From an uncultured Psychrobacter sp. (GTDB taxonomy: Bacteria > Pseudomonadota > Gammaproteobacteria > Pseudomonadales > Moraxellaceae): a stretch of DNA of 64,000 nucleotides. The stretch is taken from the NCBI RefSeq assembly GCF_947500265.1, contig NZ_CANMRN010000001.1:372001-436000 (forward strand). Direction: 5' to 3'. This document shows, in pieces, positions 33,708 to 43,892 of the stretch; within the stretch, counting starts at the first letter, position 1; every line of letters starts with the position of its first letter. The notes under the pieces were generated by a model, which was given only the letters and a program-made list of their open reading frames with translations, was not told the origin of the DNA and ran no database searches. The translations under genes and the position numbers were made by a program.

Positions 33708-35180
33708 CTAAAAATTGGTAAACTCAAGACCAATACCAGCACCTACATCAGTTGACTGTTTGTTCGAATCTAGTGCCCAGACTCGGCTAGAAATGAGCGT
33801 TTTTGGATTCATTTGATGCTCCCAAGCTATATCAGCTACTTTCAAAGTTTCTGGCTCAGGAAAAGCTTGGTTGTCACTCTCATTCGATTGATTAACCTTA
33901 GCATATTGTAGCTTAGTAGAGATAAAGTTTTGGTTATCTACCCAAAGCTTACCACCAAGCGCCACACTTTCGGCGTCACCACCCAATCCATATCCTAGCG
34001 GATAACCATGTTGATAATAACCATCTGTATAGAGAAAGTGATCATAGGATATGCCGCGTGCTTCACCGCTAGAACGAGTATCAGTATATTCAGCATATAA
34101 TTGATAAGGCAGCGCATTTATACTTGAAGCATAGTCTATACCTGCTAAATACATATTTTTGGCAGGTAAGCCACCAGCTTCATCTTCACCGATATACTGT
34201 GCATAAATACCAGTCGGTACACCTACTAGTGGCATTAAGTTAACGCGAGCATCAAACCCTCCTAGTTGGTTGGCAGGATCTTGATCAGTATTACCAGAAG
34301 TAGTATCGTTGTCTCTTGTTCCTAACAGAGCATCACCAAATGAGCTAAAGCTCTCAGGCCGTCCTTCTCCCCCCCACATAAAAGTACGAGAAGCTCCGAC
34401 TTCTAACCAAGGCCATGGACTAGCAGTAAGACGCGCACCAAAAAGTTTAGCATCTGGTACCGCTTCATAATCGTCCAACTGGCCTGCAAATAATTGATAC
34501 TGCCAAGGACCTACCCAAGATAAATAGGGAGAGGTTGGCACATTTTGCTCATCACGCTGTATAGTCAAACCTACGATAGGAAGACTTGCATCTCCCCGAA
34601 TCAGGCTACCATCATGTCCAGGGCCCCACCAAGTTGGAATTTGTCCAGCTATTAGCCATTGATTAGCAAATTTACCTGCTATATAAGAGCCTTCAAAACT
34701 CACATCGTCATTATTTATTAGGTCATCATTTTTAAGGTTGGCCTGTAGATTGAGTTCCCAATCTTCCTCACTAATACCAGCTTGTAAACTAGCCTGTACT
34801 GTAGACATTTTATTATCAGCAAAAGTTTGTGGTAAACGTTGTCTATCAGTTTGAGCGTATAGACCAACTTGTGCGTTAACAAGCGATTTAGGTTTTTGCC
34901 CTAATGTAAGTTGTATTGACTGTATTATTTGCTGTTGTTCTGAAGTTTTTACTTTAGCTAGACTAAGTACGCGCTTGATCTCATTTGCAGTTAATGGCCA
35001 TGTACTAGTACTTATTTGAATAACACCTTGTGAGTTCAACCAGTTCAGTTCTGATTTTAAGCTCATATCATTGACATATATGTTTTGAGCAGTAGCGTAT
35101 GTACTTACTATGCCAAAACTCAATAAAATGCTTATTACTTTTAAATGATGTAAGCGGTGGTAGGGAGGTTTTTTTGTCAT
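33708..35180 (-). CDS. wzi: Capsule assembly protein, Wzi family
   Basis: The 490-residue protein has a signal peptide (hydrophobic core VISILLSFGIVSTYATA), then a predicted outer-membrane beta-barrel rich in aromatic residues (GQIPTWWGPGHDGSL, AGIDYAS). This matches the Wzi/YjbH-like capsule assembly family, which helps hold capsule on the cell surface. It is the last gene of the capsule operon, after the initiating sugar transferase, and is followed by the terminator. Confidence 0.8.
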   Translation of the reverse strand: MTKKPPYHRLHHLKVISILLSFGIVSTYATAQNIYVNDMSLKSELNWLNSQGVIQISTSTWPLTANEIKRVLSLAKVKTSEQQQIIQSIQLTLGQKPKSLVNAQVGLYAQTDRQRLPQTFADNKMSTVQASLQAGISEEDWELNLQANLKNDDLINNDDVSFEGSYIAGKFANQWLIAGQIPTWWGPGHDGSLIRGDASLPIVGLTIQRDEQNVPTSPYLSWVGPWQYQLFAGQLDDYEAVPDAKLFGARLTASPWPWLEVGASRTFMWGGEGRPESFSSFGDALLGTRDNDTTSGNTDQDPANQLGGFDARVNLMPLVGVPTGIYAQYIGEDEAGGLPAKNMYLAGIDYASSINALPYQLYAEYTDTRSSGEARGISYDHFLYTDGYYQHGYPLGYGLGGDAESVALGGKLWVDNQNFISTKLQYAKVNQSNESDNQAFPEPETLKVADIAWEHQMNPKTLISSRVWALDSNKQSTDVGAGIGLEFTNF

Positions 35181-35239
35181 AGTAGTTTACTCATAATCTA
35201 TAGTGTTAGCGAAACAGATGGTTTATTAATTTCATGACC

Positions 35240-36505
35240 TTACCGAGAACCGAAACCTGTAAGCGTGGTATGAATGGTTCTAAAGAAAATTAGCAAATCT
35301 AATGTAAATGATATGTGCTTTATATAATAAAAGTCATATTCAATTTTTAATTTGGTTTCTTCGGCACCAGTCGCGTATCCTTGATTGACTTGAGCCCAAC
35401 CAGATATGCCAGGTTTTACAATATGACGATAATTAAAGAAGGGAACTTGCTGTTCAAGTTTGAGAGCAAAATCAATAAACTCAGCCCTAGGACCAATCAA
35501 GCTCATCTCACCTTTGAGGACATTAATAAACTGAGGAAGCTCATCAATTCTCGTTCTACGGAGAAAATAACCAACTTTGGTAATACGGTCATCGTTATCA
35601 ACGGTCAGAACTTCTTTAGCTTTCTCACGCATACTACGAAATTTATAGACTTTGATACTCTTACCTCGATGACCAACGCGTAACTGGGTATAAAAAACCT
35701 TGCCATTGTCTTCGAGTTTTATTGCTATCGCAGTGAATAGAAAAATGATGAGAGTCATCGGTAATAGCGCTAAGATGATTAGAAAGTCAAAACAATATTT
35801 GACCATCATATAGTTTTCACAAGGTAGCAATGAGCCGAGCTCGTTTTCATACATATGGTTGATTTTAACTCTACCAGTGAGTGATTCACGAATATGACGA
35901 TGATGGTATACCGGAATGCCTTGCAAAGTCTGATGAGCGATGAACTCTTGCCAATCATCAGTCAAATCGTAACTATGAAGATCTGTTACTATGCCATTTA
36001 CATGCTGACCTAAGTTGGTTGTATCTAGCTTTAACCAATCTGCAGAAGGCACTTGTTCTGGCATATTTATCGCTCTACCCACTGGAATATAAGCAAGAGT
36101 TTGAACGGTATAACGACGATTGATTATATCAATAATGAAAAGATAGCTGAGTAGGCATATGCCGCTGATGCAATAATAAATCAAAGAAAAAGAATACTTG
36201 GTCAATTCAGCAGGCACAAAAACTAAAGCAAACCAAAAAATAAATACGGGCAGTATGTATGAACTCGAATTAATACCTGGAAACTGACGTATCAAGTTCA
36301 AAGTAAATAAAGTTAACGAAGTAAGCATACCACTTATGAGAATATTAAACGTGCTTGTCGTATTGAACCCTTGGTCTAAATAGCTCCAATCCAAGAACAA
36401 GTATGGGATCCAAGTGCATAGTAATAGTCCGATGAGTAGCTGAACAGGTAAAAACTTTAAAGACGCAAATATTCTTTTATTGAACATAAATGAATTCTTA
36501 TTCAT
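35240..36505 (-). CDS. Initiating undecaprenyl-phosphate sugar phosphotransferase
   Basis: The 421-residue polyprenyl-phosphate glycosyl-1-phosphotransferase has N-terminal membrane segments (roughly 13-125), then a central domain. The C-terminal catalytic bacterial sugar-transferase domain (about 235-421) shows KVFYTQLRVGHRGK, YKFRSM, RTRIDELPQ and GEMSLIGPRAE and KPGISGWAQV. It places the first sugar phosphate on undecaprenyl phosphate, starting the repeat unit. An in-frame ATG at codon 7 is a possible alternative start. The sugar is not determined. Confidence 0.85.
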   Translation of the reverse strand: MNKNSFMFNKRIFASLKFLPVQLLIGLLLCTWIPYLFLDWSYLDQGFNTTSTFNILISGMLTSLTLFTLNLIRQFPGINSSSYILPVFIFWFALVFVPAELTKYSFSLIYYCISGICLLSYLFIIDIINRRYTVQTLAYIPVGRAINMPEQVPSADWLKLDTTNLGQHVNGIVTDLHSYDLTDDWQEFIAHQTLQGIPVYHHRHIRESLTGRVKINHMYENELGSLLPCENYMMVKYCFDFLIILALLPMTLIIFLFTAIAIKLEDNGKVFYTQLRVGHRGKSIKVYKFRSMREKAKEVLTVDNDDRITKVGYFLRRTRIDELPQFINVLKGEMSLIGPRAEFIDFALKLEQQVPFFNYRHIVKPGISGWAQVNQGYATGAEETKLKIEYDFYYIKHISFTLDLLIFFRTIHTTLTGFGSR

Positions 36506-36627
36506 AGAGTGCTAAAAACAGTGAAAAACTCGACAAGTATAACTTATTATAGAAGTAAAGAAACTGTAATTATTCAGTAACTTAAATCAGATGCTGAGGA
36601 GTAACTTCAAGGAAAATGAGAGTAAGT

Positions 36628-37788
36628 CTAATTTGAATGATTTAAATCTACCAAATCCATTTCTTCAATCATGAAAGCATTCACTTTATGAACATCGTAG
36701 ATATCTTCCGTTAATTTACGAGACTCTTGCCCCATAGTAGTAATCAACTCAGGATTTACCAAAAACTTTTCCATAGCGTACGACAACTCATTCACGGTTT
36801 TAATAGGTACTAAATAACCATTCAAGCCTTCAGTCACTGTCTCACGACAGCCTGGCGCATCCGTAGTAATAATAGGCCGACCCATAGCCATAGCTTCTAA
36901 TACAGATCGCGATGTACCTTCTCTATATGATGGCAGTACGTATACAGAACTGGCAGCAATAGCAGGTCTAACGTCGTCGAGTTTGCCCCAGTAGGTGATG
37001 ATGCCGCTTGCTATCCATTCATCTAGCTGCGCTTGATCAATTGCTGCTGGGTTTTCATCTATCCATCCTACCAAATGAAACTGGGCTGAAGGATACTGCT
37101 GTTTTATGATTTTAGCAGCCTCAATATACTCGACAATACCTTTATCTTTAAGAAGGCGGGCGATAAGTAAAAAAGAAGGTATGATATTTCCGGATTCATT
37201 TGTAGGGAAGGGCAGTACATTAAAGTCGGCCACATCTACTCCTGAGCCATTAACTATCACAGCAGGTATACTAGATTTTAGTATCTGAAGTTTTTTAAAT
37301 AGGTTTAAGTCGTCAGGATTTTGAAAAAATACTTTAGTCGATCTAGATAAGGCCTGCTGGTATAGACCATGTACTAACTTTTGGAATCCACTACGTTTTC
37401 CAGACTCTTCAACTTCTTGAAAAGTATAACCAAGGCCTGATAACAGCACAAAACGCTTAGGTACTTTGGCAAGCCATGCTGCTAGAGTGCCATATATGAT
37501 AGGTTTGATAGTGTAAGAAAGCATATAATCAGGCTGTATATCACATAATAGTCGATAGGTAACTATCAGTGTCTTCATATCAGCAATAGGATTTGTACCA
37601 GTACGCTGCATAGGTACAGCATGTACGATATAACCTAAGGCAAGTAATGTATTATAATCTTTGGTATGTGACTCTAGATCCGGTGCTAAGACGTGTACCT
37701 CGTAGCCTAGATTGGCTATTGCTTCTAATAGCTTACCTCGAAAGTTCAACACATGAGGTAAGTAGTTTGCACATATTAAAAATTTCAC
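36628..37788 (-). CDS. Glycosyltransferase family 4
   Basis: The 386-residue GT-B enzyme has an N-terminal GXG-like start (ICANYLPHVLNFRGKLLEA) and a C-terminal nucleotide-sugar site YREGTSRSVLEAMAMG, with the E-x7-E pattern, then GCRETV. It transfers a sugar from an activated donor to the growing lipid-linked repeat at the inner face of the membrane. Donor and linkage cannot be read from the sequence. Confidence 0.8.
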   Translation of the reverse strand: MKFLICANYLPHVLNFRGKLLEAIANLGYEVHVLAPDLESHTKDYNTLLALGYIVHAVPMQRTGTNPIADMKTLIVTYRLLCDIQPDYMLSYTIKPIIYGTLAAWLAKVPKRFVLLSGLGYTFQEVEESGKRSGFQKLVHGLYQQALSRSTKVFFQNPDDLNLFKKLQILKSSIPAVIVNGSGVDVADFNVLPFPTNESGNIIPSFLLIARLLKDKGIVEYIEAAKIIKQQYPSAQFHLVGWIDENPAAIDQAQLDEWIASGIITYWGKLDDVRPAIAASSVYVLPSYREGTSRSVLEAMAMGRPIITTDAPGCRETVTEGLNGYLVPIKTVNELSYAMEKFLVNPELITTMGQESRKLTEDIYDVHKVNAFMIEEMDLVDLNHSN

Positions 37789-37855
37789 AGTATTTCACCT
37801 AACTGATTTGACTTGATATTGGGATTCATTACAAATATAAAGATATAAGACGTTA

Positions 37856-39013
37856 TCATTTAAAAAGGAAACGTCTATTAGGCAAAAGTTGCTGGATATT
37901 ACAGTCTGCACAAACAAATAATACGTAAATCATGACAAATGGATAGCGATAACGAACTGCAGTACCGTAATTAAATACTACCAAGCCATAGACAGACATG
38001 GACAATATCATGAATAAAAGCCAGAAAGCGAGCTTGTCTGGACTCTTTATCCAAGCATTGCGAGTAATTAGAAACAAAATGCTTAGTACAAATAAATTCT
38101 CGAATGATTGAATGAAAGGCAGTAGGCCACGTGCTTCCCATATAAACGGTTTAGAGAGGAAGTATAGTCCTGAAGTAAGGCCTTGAATGACAAAATCACC
38201 TATTCCAGATATCAATGTAATGTCTGCAATATCTCCTCCGTCCTCAACATACATAGCTGCTCTATATTTATTGACCAAAGGAATAGCAATAGGAGCCGAT
38301 AAAATAAGTCCAGTTAAACTAATAATACTGATGATTAGTGCTTTAGTTAGCCCCATGCCTTTCTGTGCAACACTAAAAATAAAATACATTAAAACGATAG
38401 GGCCTAGAATAAAAAAGTTCTGAAATTTAATAACATATATGGGGATAATACAAAGAATACTTCTGAATATCTTGGACTCTCGAGCAAAAACAATTGTCAG
38501 AATCATAAAAAAGAAAATTAGTGTCTCCCTTAAGCTTAAAGCTGTATAAAGCGCAGCACTCGGAAAAAGCAAATAAAACCATACAGTAAATTTTGTGAAT
38601 ATATTTTTGAAATAAAGTATGAAGAAGAGAATGATATAAAGCGCTGTGTTATAGAAACCTAAACTTATATAGGAAAAGGGTGCTGGAAAAGGTATCGCGG
38701 CTAGAAAAGCACTCGCCTGTAGAACATTTTGTCCGCTAAATAGAGCCTCTACAAAGCCTAGTTCACCATTTCTTATAGCATTTACGCCTTGCCAATACCT
38801 AAGTTGATCACCCATATAGTGAACGCTAAACAATACGTCATTCAATACAAATGGTAAGAAACAATGTAACACTAAGAGCAACTGATAATTTGTTGGAACC
38901 TTAAACTTGTATCCCAATATTATTATTAGTAGTAGGCATATAAGAAGAGCAGGTAAATCATATAGTCTAAGTGCTATAAAACTATAATTATTAATCAAAT
39001 TCAGGTCTAACAC
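37856..39013 (-). CDS. Polytopic membrane protein, candidate Wzy polymerase
   Basis: A 385-residue, very hydrophobic protein with about ten membrane segments and a large periplasmic loop around residues 65-110. It has no sequence motif beyond that. In a capsule locus this size and topology suit a Wzy polymerase, which joins repeat units in the periplasm. No other candidate for this role is present in the locus, which is the main support. Confidence 0.55.
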   Translation of the reverse strand: MLDLNLINNYSFIALRLYDLPALLICLLLIIILGYKFKVPTNYQLLLVLHCFLPFVLNDVLFSVHYMGDQLRYWQGVNAIRNGELGFVEALFSGQNVLQASAFLAAIPFPAPFSYISLGFYNTALYIILFFILYFKNIFTKFTVWFYLLFPSAALYTALSLRETLIFFFMILTIVFARESKIFRSILCIIPIYVIKFQNFFILGPIVLMYFIFSVAQKGMGLTKALIISIISLTGLILSAPIAIPLVNKYRAAMYVEDGGDIADITLISGIGDFVIQGLTSGLYFLSKPFIWEARGLLPFIQSFENLFVLSILFLITRNAWIKSPDKLAFWLLFMILSMSVYGLVVFNYGTAVRYRYPFVMIYVLFVCADCNIQQLLPNRRFLFK

Positions 39014-39046
39014 TTATTCCTACCTCTACTTTTATAAAGTCTATTT

Positions 39047-40117
39047 TTAGACCAAAAAACTATTTAAAATCTTATTAATCTTAGGTAATTGGCTTTGTAT
39101 AGAGTAGTTTTGCTCTACAGCATCTCTACCTGCCTCACCAAACTGTGCACGTAAATTTGGTGAGTTTATCAACTTGACTATAGTACTGCTCCAATCGGAT
39201 TGCTCTTTGACAAGTAAACCAGATTTTGAATTTTCTATTATTTCGCGGTTCACTCCGACATCACTGGCAATGACTGGAACGCCACTTGCCATGTACTGAA
39301 TGAGCTTATATCCGCACTTTCCTTTTTCCCAAGGCCCATCATGTAGGGGCATGATACCTATATCCATTAAACGAATTAGGTCAGCTTCTGTATTTTCATC
39401 CCAAGGATAAATGTCTACCTCTAATCCCTGGAGATCTTTTTTAATAGCATTCGTAGCACCAACTAAAAGTAAGCGAAACGAACACTGTCTATTAACTTCA
39501 TATAGCATGGGTGCAATTTCAGTAATATACTTTTGAGTAGTGGGTGAACCAATCCAACCTATGGTTAAAAGATCTTTACTTACATTTTCTTTGGTTTTAT
39601 ATTTCAAATGGTCGACTACAGTAGGTCTTAACTTTATGTTCTTAGCTCCTGAGCTTTTGGCTCTTGTTGCAAGATAGTTATTACCAGCCATAACACAGCT
39701 AGAATACTTCATGACTTTATCAATTTTCTTTTTAAGAAATAATTGTACTAGTTTGTTTTTTGAAAAATCATAATTGTGAAATATAGCATCATCGTAATCT
39801 ACTATATATCTCACACCTATTGTGGCCAGCATTTTCTCGAAAAAAGCAGGAAAATAAGGAAATAACTCTTTTTCAATCCAGATAAGGTCATATTGCTTTA
39901 CCGTTAATAGTGTTAGAAAACGTTTGAAGTAATAGCGTGCGCTTGCCAACTTAAATCGATTGCCGTTGTTATACAGGTTTTCAAGATAGGTATTGTCAAA
40001 TAGGCTTTGAACGGTAAACTCAAAGCCACTAGTCTCCAGTAAAGGTAAAAACTGTAGCGTTCTTAATCGAGAACTTGCACCCATACGAGGATATTTGGTT
40101 AAAACCAGCACTTTCAT
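39047..40117 (-). CDS. Glycosyltransferase, GT-B fold family 4-like
   Basis: A 356-residue protein with the end of the acceptor domain around KEKIDY-like KKKIDKVMKYSSCVMAG, and a donor site GKCGYKLIQYMASGVPVIASDVGVNRE with the conserved E. The motif order matches GT4 enzymes of the shorter, single-sugar type. It lies 34 bases beyond the candidate polymerase gene. Specificity is unknown. Confidence 0.7.
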   Translation of the reverse strand: MKVLVLTKYPRMGASSRLRTLQFLPLLETSGFEFTVQSLFDNTYLENLYNNGNRFKLASARYYFKRFLTLLTVKQYDLIWIEKELFPYFPAFFEKMLATIGVRYIVDYDDAIFHNYDFSKNKLVQLFLKKKIDKVMKYSSCVMAGNNYLATRAKSSGAKNIKLRPTVVDHLKYKTKENVSKDLLTIGWIGSPTTQKYITEIAPMLYEVNRQCSFRLLLVGATNAIKKDLQGLEVDIYPWDENTEADLIRLMDIGIMPLHDGPWEKGKCGYKLIQYMASGVPVIASDVGVNREIIENSKSGLLVKEQSDWSSTIVKLINSPNLRAQFGEAGRDAVEQNYSIQSQLPKINKILNSFLV

Positions 40118-40157
40118 TTTAAAACCTTTTTACAATATTCATGAAAAAAACGAGCAG

Positions 40158-41360
40158 TCACTTTTTATAGAGTAAAGTTATTGCTTTATAAACTTTACGA
40201 TACTTCTCGGCTCCTTTATCCGCAGAGAAGTATTCTTCTGCGGCATATCGACAACGTTTGCTTAATTCTTTATCTTGATAGAGCTCGTCAAGGTTGTCTA
40301 ATGCTTGTTCTATAGATTTTTGACTGCCATCTTCAATAACCAAACCTACTTGGTATTTCTCTATTAGGCTAGCCATATCACCAACACCGCGGTTACCGAT
40401 CACAGGGATACCACAAGCTAAAAACTCACCCATGCGTGTTGGGGCCGAGCCCAATTTACTAATCCCTGCAGTAAAGTAAAGTAACCCTGCTTTGATATCA
40501 GCTATGTTACTTGCAATATCGTTAGAGCTTGAGCTCTCAATCTCTAATATTGAAGGTTCGATGCCGTATTGTCTCGCTATTTCACGCAGTGTTTGCTCTG
40601 AATCACGTGTGACTATTTTAAATGTTGAACTACGGTCTCTTTCTAGTTGAGTTTTTAATGACAAGAACAACCAGTCTAAATGATACCATCCACTGATCAC
40701 TGTGCCCATCGTGCCGAGCTTCTTAGGCTTATTCACAGCAGTATTAAGTTTGAATTTGTCTAAATCTACGCAAGTCGTTATCACAGAAAAATTTTGGTTT
40801 TTTAAATATGGCTGTTGTACCTGTAAGTAATCAACTGCAGCTTGGGTAAGACTAACCACATGTGCCGCATCTTTTAGTAGTCTGGACTCTAACCAGACTA
40901 GTATTCGATGAATCATACTACCTCGGCCTAAGCGTCCAGCATCGATCATCTCTTCTGGCCACAAAGCACGCATGTCAAAAATGAAAGGCACTTTAGTTAT
41001 TTTACCTACTAGCCATGCTGCTATCGCTGGTATGTAACTACGGCAGTGTATCAACTGAGCTCTGTTAGAGTATGAGTATGACCAAGTGTAATAAATCAGT
41101 GCTGATAAGTCCCATAGGGTAGCTAATAATCTTGGCTTATGATGGTAAACTTTAGGCTGCCAGTTGATACCATAACTCTCACATTCTTGTTTTAAAGCCC
41201 TTACATCATTAATATTATTGAGGTCTTCAGGTTTTTCAAAACTTATAATAGTAAATTGATACTCGTTTGATAACCGTAATAGGTAAGCTAAAATCTGTGA
41301 ACGACCTAGTGGCTCCATCAGACCAGTGTAAGATAAGTATAGTATTTTTTTCTTAGTCAT
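40158..41360 (-). CDS. Glycosyltransferase, GT-B fold family 4-like
   Basis: The 400-residue protein starts with KKKILYLSYTGLMEPLGRSQ, typical of GT4 acceptor domains. The donor site near residue 320 (APTRMGEFLACGIPVIGNRGVGD) keeps the E-F-L and G-V-G pattern. Its start overlaps the end of the next GT4 gene by eight bases, so the pair is co-translated. Confidence 0.75.
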   Translation of the reverse strand: MTKKKILYLSYTGLMEPLGRSQILAYLLRLSNEYQFTIISFEKPEDLNNINDVRALKQECESYGINWQPKVYHHKPRLLATLWDLSALIYYTWSYSYSNRAQLIHCRSYIPAIAAWLVGKITKVPFIFDMRALWPEEMIDAGRLGRGSMIHRILVWLESRLLKDAAHVVSLTQAAVDYLQVQQPYLKNQNFSVITTCVDLDKFKLNTAVNKPKKLGTMGTVISGWYHLDWLFLSLKTQLERDRSSTFKIVTRDSEQTLREIARQYGIEPSILEIESSSSNDIASNIADIKAGLLYFTAGISKLGSAPTRMGEFLACGIPVIGNRGVGDMASLIEKYQVGLVIEDGSQKSIEQALDNLDELYQDKELSKRCRYAAEEYFSADKGAEKYRKVYKAITLLYKK

Positions 41361-42465
41361 TTTTTACTAGTCTCTCAGGAAACATGATATCTAAATATTG
41401 AGCGGCAATTTTATCAACTGAAAAATCAGCTGCACGCTTTTTTAAGCCTTCAATGTCATGTTCTTCTTTCAAAGATTGCAGCATTGCTTGTGCGAAAGCA
41501 TCAATATCATTTACAGGTACTAGTTTGCCATATTTGCCATCACATAAGATCTCCCTAGGGCCGGATTTACAATCAGTGGAGACTATAGGAGTGCCCATAG
41601 CTAACGACTCTATTATAACGTTCGGTAAGCCTTCATAATGTGATGATAGAACAAATAAGTCAGCCGAAGCTATCCATTTTTGTGGTACTTTACTAAAACC
41701 GACAAATTGAACATATGCTTCAATGCCCAACTTCTTGGCGTTCAGCTCCAGCTCTGAAAGTAGCTCACCCTGACCAACAATAGTCAAAATTGCTTGTTCT
41801 TTCTGTAATAGAATAGCGAATGCTTGTAATAAAAGAGGATAGTTTTTTGCCCATTTCAGAGAGCCAACAGCGACAATTTTTTTGCCGTGGAAGTTTTGCC
41901 AGGCTGTTTGTTGTTGCTGCATACTAAAGGCTGGAATATTTTGGCTAATAGGATTATGAACTACTGTAATGTTATCCCTGTTAATACGGCTAAGGTTTGA
42001 TAAGTCGTCAGCTACACCAGCCGACACGGCAAGTCTTGCATTAGCTAAAGGATAAATTAACGGTATACTAGACTTAAAGATGAATCGATTTAGTCGACTT
42101 TTAAGCAAAGGTGACTGTGAGTAGGTTGTACGATCTGATACCACAACGCGACCCGGCAGATTGGCGAGTTTAAATGCTAAGACTGCTAATAAGGTCAATG
42201 GCCACATTAAAGCAAGTAACGTATCTGGGCGTTCTGCTTTCAGGTATTGCAACAGAGGCAAAAACCCCTGACGGATTCTAGAAGATTTTAGATCAATCAC
42301 ATTGATGCGACTATCCAATGTTGTTAATAGCTCACCATGAGCATCAAGCAATACTAAATCGATAGAAAAACCTTTATTTGCAAACTCGTTAGCCAAAATT
42401 GATGTAACTTTCTCCGCTCCACCAGTTGAAAAATTAGGAAGCAGGAATGCAATTTTCTTTTTCAT
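41353..42465 (-). CDS. Glycosyltransferase family 4
   Basis: The 370-residue GT4 starts with FLLPNFSTGGAEKV, has VAVGSLKWAKNYPLLLQAF at the start of the donor domain, and SHYEGLPNVIIESLAMGTPIVSTDCKSGPREIL with the E-x7-E pattern. It shares eight bases with the next gene, whose start lies inside its end. Confidence 0.8.
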   Translation of the reverse strand: MKKKIAFLLPNFSTGGAEKVTSILANEFANKGFSIDLVLLDAHGELLTTLDSRINVIDLKSSRIRQGFLPLLQYLKAERPDTLLALMWPLTLLAVLAFKLANLPGRVVVSDRTTYSQSPLLKSRLNRFIFKSSIPLIYPLANARLAVSAGVADDLSNLSRINRDNITVVHNPISQNIPAFSMQQQQTAWQNFHGKKIVAVGSLKWAKNYPLLLQAFAILLQKEQAILTIVGQGELLSELELNAKKLGIEAYVQFVGFSKVPQKWIASADLFVLSSHYEGLPNVIIESLAMGTPIVSTDCKSGPREILCDGKYGKLVPVNDIDAFAQAMLQSLKEEHDIEGLKKRAADFSVDKIAAQYLDIMFPERLVKND

Positions 42466-42657
42466 AAAATACCATATAATTTATATGCCGTTGACCATAT
42501 TCGAAAAATAACAAACATATTGTTAGAAATCTTAATAGATGTAACTTTGAGGATATTGCGATATGTATTCGATTACCTAATTAGAGTCTCATGAATTAGA
42601 TATTTAAAATATTATTATGGCTATAAGACTTCTTGGATTTGACATTGTAACGACTAA

Positions 42658-43743
42658 TTAAGAAGTAACAGTCCGGGCTAGCTGCTCCCATCTATTGCCG
42701 ATAGCATTTAGAGAAAATTTCTTAACATTTTCTCTAGCATTGTTGGCTAATGTCCACCTCAACTCATCGTCATCGATTAACCTACACAGCTCAGCTTCCA
42801 TAACCTCGGTATTTTGGTCTTTTACTAAAATACCATCCATTCCATTGGTAATTATCTCACCAGGCCCCGCAACACAGTCATAGCTGATACAAGCGCAGCC
42901 CTGAGACATGGCCTCAATCAGGACCATTCCAAAACCCTCATAACGAGAGCTCAATACAAAAATTGATGACTCCCGCATAGTGCTATCCAAATCAGTACAA
43001 AATCCTAAAAACTCTATATTATTTTCAATATTTAGAGAGATAGCTAGTGACTCAAGGTACTCTCTGCCTTTATCACCAGCACCTGCTATTTTTAATTTCC
43101 AATCTGGATGCCTTATTACAACATTCGAAAATATTTTAAGTAGGTTGTCGAAACCCTTTATACTCCAACGGTCCAACACTCCTGAAGCTAAGATGGTTTT
43201 GTCTCTAGGCCTTAACTCATTGATAGATTCAAAACTAACTGGATTGGGCATAACATATACGTTATTCAAAAATTTTGAATAATAATTATCATAATCATAC
43301 TTTGTAAGTACAGTAACAGCGTTTGCCAATTTATAAATCCAGCGTCGCTCTACCCAAGAAGAAAAGCTTACGCCTGCCTTATAATTGGTATGTTCAGAAA
43401 CTATTACAGGAATATTTAATAGTTTAGAGATTATAGTAACTTTGCTATTCATACCTACAAGGAAAGAAACTGTTAGATCTGGTTTTTCCTTATTAATTCT
43501 AAGTAATAGTCTTGGGAAATACTTTACTCTTCTACTTAACTTATCAAAAAAATCAGATTTTATTTCTTCTCTCTCAAAAATAGGCCGCCATTTTACAGCA
43601 GTATTTAATATATAGTCACATTCAGGCGTTTTGGTAATAACAGTTATTTCATGGCCTCTTGTCGATAGTTCATTCACTACTAAAGAGAGAACTCGCTCTG
43701 CACCGCCACCACGTAGACTACCTATTACAAAAACTATTTTCAT
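42658..43743 (-). CDS. Glycosyltransferase family 4
   Basis: The 361-residue GT4 starts with VIGSLRGGGAERVLS. Its donor site is SSRYEGFGMVLIEAMSQGCACISYDCVAGPGEII, with both glutamates of the E-x7-E pattern. It is bounded on both sides by AT-rich gaps of 150-190 bases with no gene, unlike the tightly packed genes around it. Its place in the locus suggests one of the sugars of the repeat unit. Confidence 0.8.
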   Translation of the reverse strand: MKIVFVIGSLRGGGAERVLSLVVNELSTRGHEITVITKTPECDYILNTAVKWRPIFEREEIKSDFFDKLSRRVKYFPRLLLRINKEKPDLTVSFLVGMNSKVTIISKLLNIPVIVSEHTNYKAGVSFSSWVERRWIYKLANAVTVLTKYDYDNYYSKFLNNVYVMPNPVSFESINELRPRDKTILASGVLDRWSIKGFDNLLKIFSNVVIRHPDWKLKIAGAGDKGREYLESLAISLNIENNIEFLGFCTDLDSTMRESSIFVLSSRYEGFGMVLIEAMSQGCACISYDCVAGPGEIITNGMDGILVKDQNTEVMEAELCRLIDDDELRWTLANNARENVKKFSLNAIGNRWEQLARTVTS

Positions 43744-43892
43744 TATCTATATACCCAATTCATAACGAATATTGAAACTCTATTAATATTATATTTTTAC
43801 AAATTTAACTTGAAATCCTAGACACCATCGAAATATCAGAAAATTATTTTTGAATAAAAATTTTGGCAAAATAGCGACTATATATAAAATAT